Source of the DNA: Geodermatophilaceae bacterium
GTDB taxonomy: Bacteria > Actinomycetota > Actinomycetes > Mycobacteriales > Geodermatophilaceae
DNA length: 8,091 bases
NCBI GenBank assembly: GCA_013813215.1
Contig: JACCSC010000109.1
Span: 1 to 8,091 of the forward strand
Direction: 5' to 3'
A model generated the notes under the pieces. The model was not told where the DNA came from. It did not search any database and worked only from the letters and a program-made list of their open reading frames with translations. Shown piece after piece: positions 5,439 to 8,091 of this stretch; position 1 is the stretch's first letter, and every line of letters starts with the position of its first letter. Both the position numbers and the translations under genes were made by a program.

Positions 5439-8091
5439 ATGACCGCATCCGCGCCGTACCGGCTGGTCCGGCCGACGCCGAGGCCCGCCGCGACGGTCGA
5501 GCTGGACTCCGCCCAGCGCCGCGTGGTCGAGCACCGCGACGGGCCGCTGCGGGTTCTGGCCGGGCCGGGGACGGGTAAGACCACCACGCTCGTGGAGGCG
5601 GCGGCCGCCCGGATCGAGGCCGGCGCCGATCCCGAGTCGGTGCTGCTGCTGACCTTCAGCCGGCGGGCCGCCGCCGAGCTTCGCGTGCGGATCGGCGCCC
5701 GGGTGGGGCGGACGATCCGCGAGCCGCTGGCCCGGACCTTCCACTCCTACGCCTTCGGGTTGCTCCGGCGTACGTCGGCGTTGCGCGGCGAACCGCCGCC
5801 CCGGCTGCTGTCCGGCCCGGAGCAGGACGCGGTGATCCGTGACCTGCTGGCCGGGCAGGCCCGCGGCGAGGGCGGGGCCCGATGGCCGGCGGGGTTCGCC
5901 CAGGCGATCACCACCCGCGGGTTCGCCGCGGAGCTGCGCGATCTGATGCTCCGAACCTTCGAGCGTGGGGTGCCGCCCGCCCAGCTCGCGGCCTGGGGCC
6001 AGGCCCGTAACCGGCCGGACTGGGTGGCTGCAGCGGCGTTCCTGCAGGAGTACCTGGACGTCACCGCATTGGCCGGGACGCACTCGATGGCCCTCGACCC
6101 GGCCGAGCTGATCCGCGCCGCCATCGACCTCCTGCACGCCGAGCCCGGCGGGCTGGACGCCGAGCGCTCCCGGCTCTCGCTGGTCCTGGTCGACGAGTAC
6201 CAGGACACCGATCCCGCGCAGGAGGAGCTGCTGGCCCTGCTGGGCGGCGGCGGCCGCGATCTGATCGTCGTCGGTGACCCCGACCAGTCCATCTACGCCT
6301 TTCGCGGTACGACGCAGCGCGGCCTCCTCGACTTCCCGGAGCGCTTCTCGCAGGCCGATGGCCGTCCGGCGCCGACCATCGTCCTGACCACCTGCCGGCG
6401 CAGCGGTGCGAACCTTGTCGCCGCGTCCAGGCGGGTCATCGCGCACGTGTCCGGGCCACCGTGGCGGGAGCACCGGGCGCTCGAATCAACGGTGGCCGAG
6501 GCCGGTGAGGTGGCGGTGCACGTGCTGACTTCAGCCAGCCAGGAAGGGGCCTACGTCGCGCACCGGCTGCGCGAGGCGCACCTGCGCCACGGCATCCCCT
6601 GGTCGCGGATGGCGGTCCTGGTCCGTTCGACCACTCGTCAGCTGTCGGTGCTCCGGCGTGCCTTCACCTCCGCCGGGGTCCCCGTAGCGGTGGCCGGCGA
6701 CGAGCTGCCATTGGCTGAGCAGCCCGCCGTCATGGCCTTGCTGGAGCTGCTCGACGCGGCCCTCGTACCCGACGGGGCGCCGCCGGACAGCTGGCCGGCC
6801 GGCTTCGACGAGCAGCTGGCGGTCGCCCTGCTCGGGTCGCCGCTCGGCGGGGCGGACGCCCTGGCGCTACGCCGGCTGCGTCAGCAGTTGCGCCGCTTGG
6901 TGGCCGACCCTAGCCGGCCCTCGGGCGCGCTGCTCGTGGAGGCGCTGTGCGATCCGCGCGACCTGCTGGCCCTCGACGACCGGGCGGCCGCGCCCGCGCA
7001 GCGGGTCGCCGACCTGCTGGCCACCGCCCGCCGGGTGGCCGCCGAGCCGGGCCGGACCGTGGAGGACATCCTCTGGGCGGTGTGGCAGGCCAGCGGGCTG
7101 GGGCCGCGCTGGCAGCGGACCAGCCGGCAGCCGGGCGTGCGCGGCGCGGCGGCCGATCGGGACCTGGACGGTGTGGTCGCCCTGTTCGACGCGGCCGCCC
7201 GCTTCGTGGACCGGTTGCCGCTGGCTGGCCCACGACGCTTCCTGGACCACGTGCGGGCCCAGCAGATCCCGGCGGACTCGCTGGCCGCGCGGGCCCCGGC
7301 CGGCGAGGCGGTCCGCATCCTCACCGCGCACGCCGCGAAAGGCCTGGAGTGGGACCTCGTCGTGGTGGCTGGTGTGCAGGAAGGACTCTGGCCTGACCTG
7401 CGGGTGCGGGGCAGCCTGCTCGGCTCGGAGCAGGTGGTCGACCTCGCCACCGGGCACGACCCGAGCACGTTGTCCCCGGTGAGCGCGCTGCGCGACGAGG
7501 AGTGGCGGCTGTTCTACGTCGCGGTCACCCGAGCCCGTCAGCAGGTGGTCGTCACTGCGGTGGACAGCCCCGACGGCGACGTACCGTCCAGGCTGCTCGA
7601 CGCGATCGACGAGCGGGTGCTCACCGCCGATGCGCGCCGGCACAGCGCCGTACCGAGACTGCTGACGTTGCCGGCGCTGGTCGCGGAGCTGCGCGCCACC
7701 GTCGCCGACCCCGCGGCGGAGGCCGAACGACGGACTCAGGCTGCGGGTGCGCTGCAGCGGCTCGCCGCGGGGGAGGTCGCCGGGGCGGACCCGGACGGCT
7801 GGTGGGGCGCTCTGCCGCTGTCCGACGACCGGCCGGTGCGCGGTCCCGACGAGCAGGTCTGGGTGTCGCCGTCGAAGGTGGAGCGGTTCAGCACCTGCGG
7901 GCTGCAGTGGCTCCTGGAATCCGCCGGCGGCGCCAGCGGACCGGGTGCGAGCCAGGGACTGGGCACGCTGGTGCACGACGTGGCCACGCTGGCCGTCGAC
8001 GCGCGGGTGGATCTCGACACGTTGCTGACCCGCCTGGACGAGAGCTGGGCCGAGCTGGACTTCGGCGGTCCCTGGTACTCCCGGCACCAAC
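5439..8091 (+). CDS. adnA: AdnA-type UvrD/Rep helicase with RecB-family nuclease domain, N-terminal 884 residues
   Basis: A superfamily 1A DNA helicase that runs off the right edge. Visible motifs in order: Q-motif LDSAQRRVVEH (22-32), Walker A GPGTGKT (42-48), Walker B VDEYQDTD with D252/E253, motif III GDPDQSIYAFRG (279-290), motif V TAHAAKGLEWD (629-639) and motif VI FYVAVTRAR (692-700). After residue 810 a PD-(D/E)XK nuclease domain begins: SPSKVERFSTC with C820, where AddB-like proteins place the first iron-sulfur cysteine, then GTLVHDVA with H846. The Asp/Lys core would lie beyond the window. In mycobacteria the heterodimer AdnAB resects double-strand breaks, with adnA upstream of adnB; this gene's place beside ATL and moeZ matches adnA, so adnB is expected next. 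ATG at 5439 follows a weak GGGA. UvrD/Rep nuclease-helicase is certain; the AdnA assignment rests on domain order and neighbourhood. Confidence 0.85.
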   Translation, partial: MTASAPYRLVRPTPRPAATVELDSAQRRVVEHRDGPLRVLAGPGTGKTTTLVEAAAARIEAGADPESVLLLTFSRRAAAELRVRIGARVGRTIREPLARTFHSYAFGLLRRTSALRGEPPPRLLSGPEQDAVIRDLLAGQARGEGGARWPAGFAQAITTRGFAAELRDLMLRTFERGVPPAQLAAWGQARNRPDWVAAAAFLQEYLDVTALAGTHSMALDPAELIRAAIDLLHAEPGGLDAERSRLSLVLVDEYQDTDPAQEELLALLGGGGRDLIVVGDPDQSIYAFRGTTQRGLLDFPERFSQADGRPAPTIVLTTCRRSGANLVAASRRVIAHVSGPPWREHRALESTVAEAGEVAVHVLTSASQEGAYVAHRLREAHLRHGIPWSRMAVLVRSTTRQLSVLRRAFTSAGVPVAVAGDELPLAEQPAVMALLELLDAALVPDGAPPDSWPAGFDEQLAVALLGSPLGGADALALRRLRQQLRRLVADPSRPSGALLVEALCDPRDLLALDDRAAAPAQRVADLLATARRVAAEPGRTVEDILWAVWQASGLGPRWQRTSRQPGVRGAAADRDLDGVVALFDAAARFVDRLPLAGPRRFLDHVRAQQIPADSLAARAPAGEAVRILTAHAAKGLEWDLVVVAGVQEGLWPDLRVRGSLLGSEQVVDLATGHDPSTLSPVSALRDEEWRLFYVAVTRARQQVVVTAVDSPDGDVPSRLLDAIDERVLTADARRHSAVPRLLTLPALVAELRATVADPAAEAERRTQAAGALQRLAAGEVAGADPDGWWGALPLSDDRPVRGPDEQVWVSPSKVERFSTCGLQWLLESAGGASGPGASQGLGTLVHDVATLAVDARVDLDTLLTRLDESWAELDFGGPWYSRHQ

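Noticed and set aside
5400..6473. Leftward open frame (357 codons) opposite the helicase gene
   Set aside because: It is antisense to the Walker A/B region of a clear helicase, and its translation is Arg/Gly/Pro-rich without recognisable domains.

Overview
The window is high-GC DNA with strong G/C bias at third codon positions, GTG starts and short or absent ribosome-binding sites. This fits an actinobacterium. The gene set (alpha/beta hydrolase, DUF3152 protein, MoeZ, alkyltransferase-like protein, AdnA-type helicase-nuclease) and the codon style suggest Micromonosporaceae. That placement is inference from gene content, not a database match.

Left part (1-982), leftward genes: the first 53 codons of an MBL-fold hydrolase run off the left edge. 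Upstream of it is a gene for a small secreted protein that reads as a six-rung beta-solenoid. Between them lies a compact inverted-repeat structure (193-286) built from two copies of the palindrome TTCTCCGGAGAA, centred 42 bp apart. Between the solenoid gene and the divergent hydrolase gene is a perfect 14-bp palindrome, TGAGAGCGCTCTCA, that looks like a LacI-family operator.

Middle part (983-4046), rightward genes: an alpha/beta hydrolase with a complete catalytic set, a membrane-anchored DUF3152 protein carrying a metzincin zinc motif, and moeZ (sulfur-carrier adenylyltransferase fused to a rhodanese domain).

Scar region (4047-5093): here the conserved gene order is interrupted. Just after moeZ lies the 3' part of an M28 aminopeptidase gene that lacks its signal peptide and most metal ligands. 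Then comes a 77-bp, about 91% identical second copy of the 3' end of moeZ, followed by a short leftward open frame with coding-like base use. Two direct copies of a gene's 3' end flanking foreign-looking debris suggest an old insertion or recombination event at the moeZ 3' end.

Right part (5094-8091), rightward genes: a 101-residue alkyltransferase-like protein (Trp replaces the reactive Cys) and a UvrD/AddB-type helicase-nuclease, probably AdnA, which runs off the right edge. From memory of the M. tuberculosis map, DUF3152, moeZ, the alkyltransferase-like gene and adnA also lie close together there (Rv3207c to Rv3202c). The block therefore looks like a conserved actinobacterial core neighbourhood combining sulfur transfer and DNA repair. 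I see no intact mobile element, CRISPR array, tRNA or rRNA. I did not find a clearly undescribed multi-gene system; the best leads are the paired palindromes, the LacI-type operator and the moeZ 3'-end duplication.
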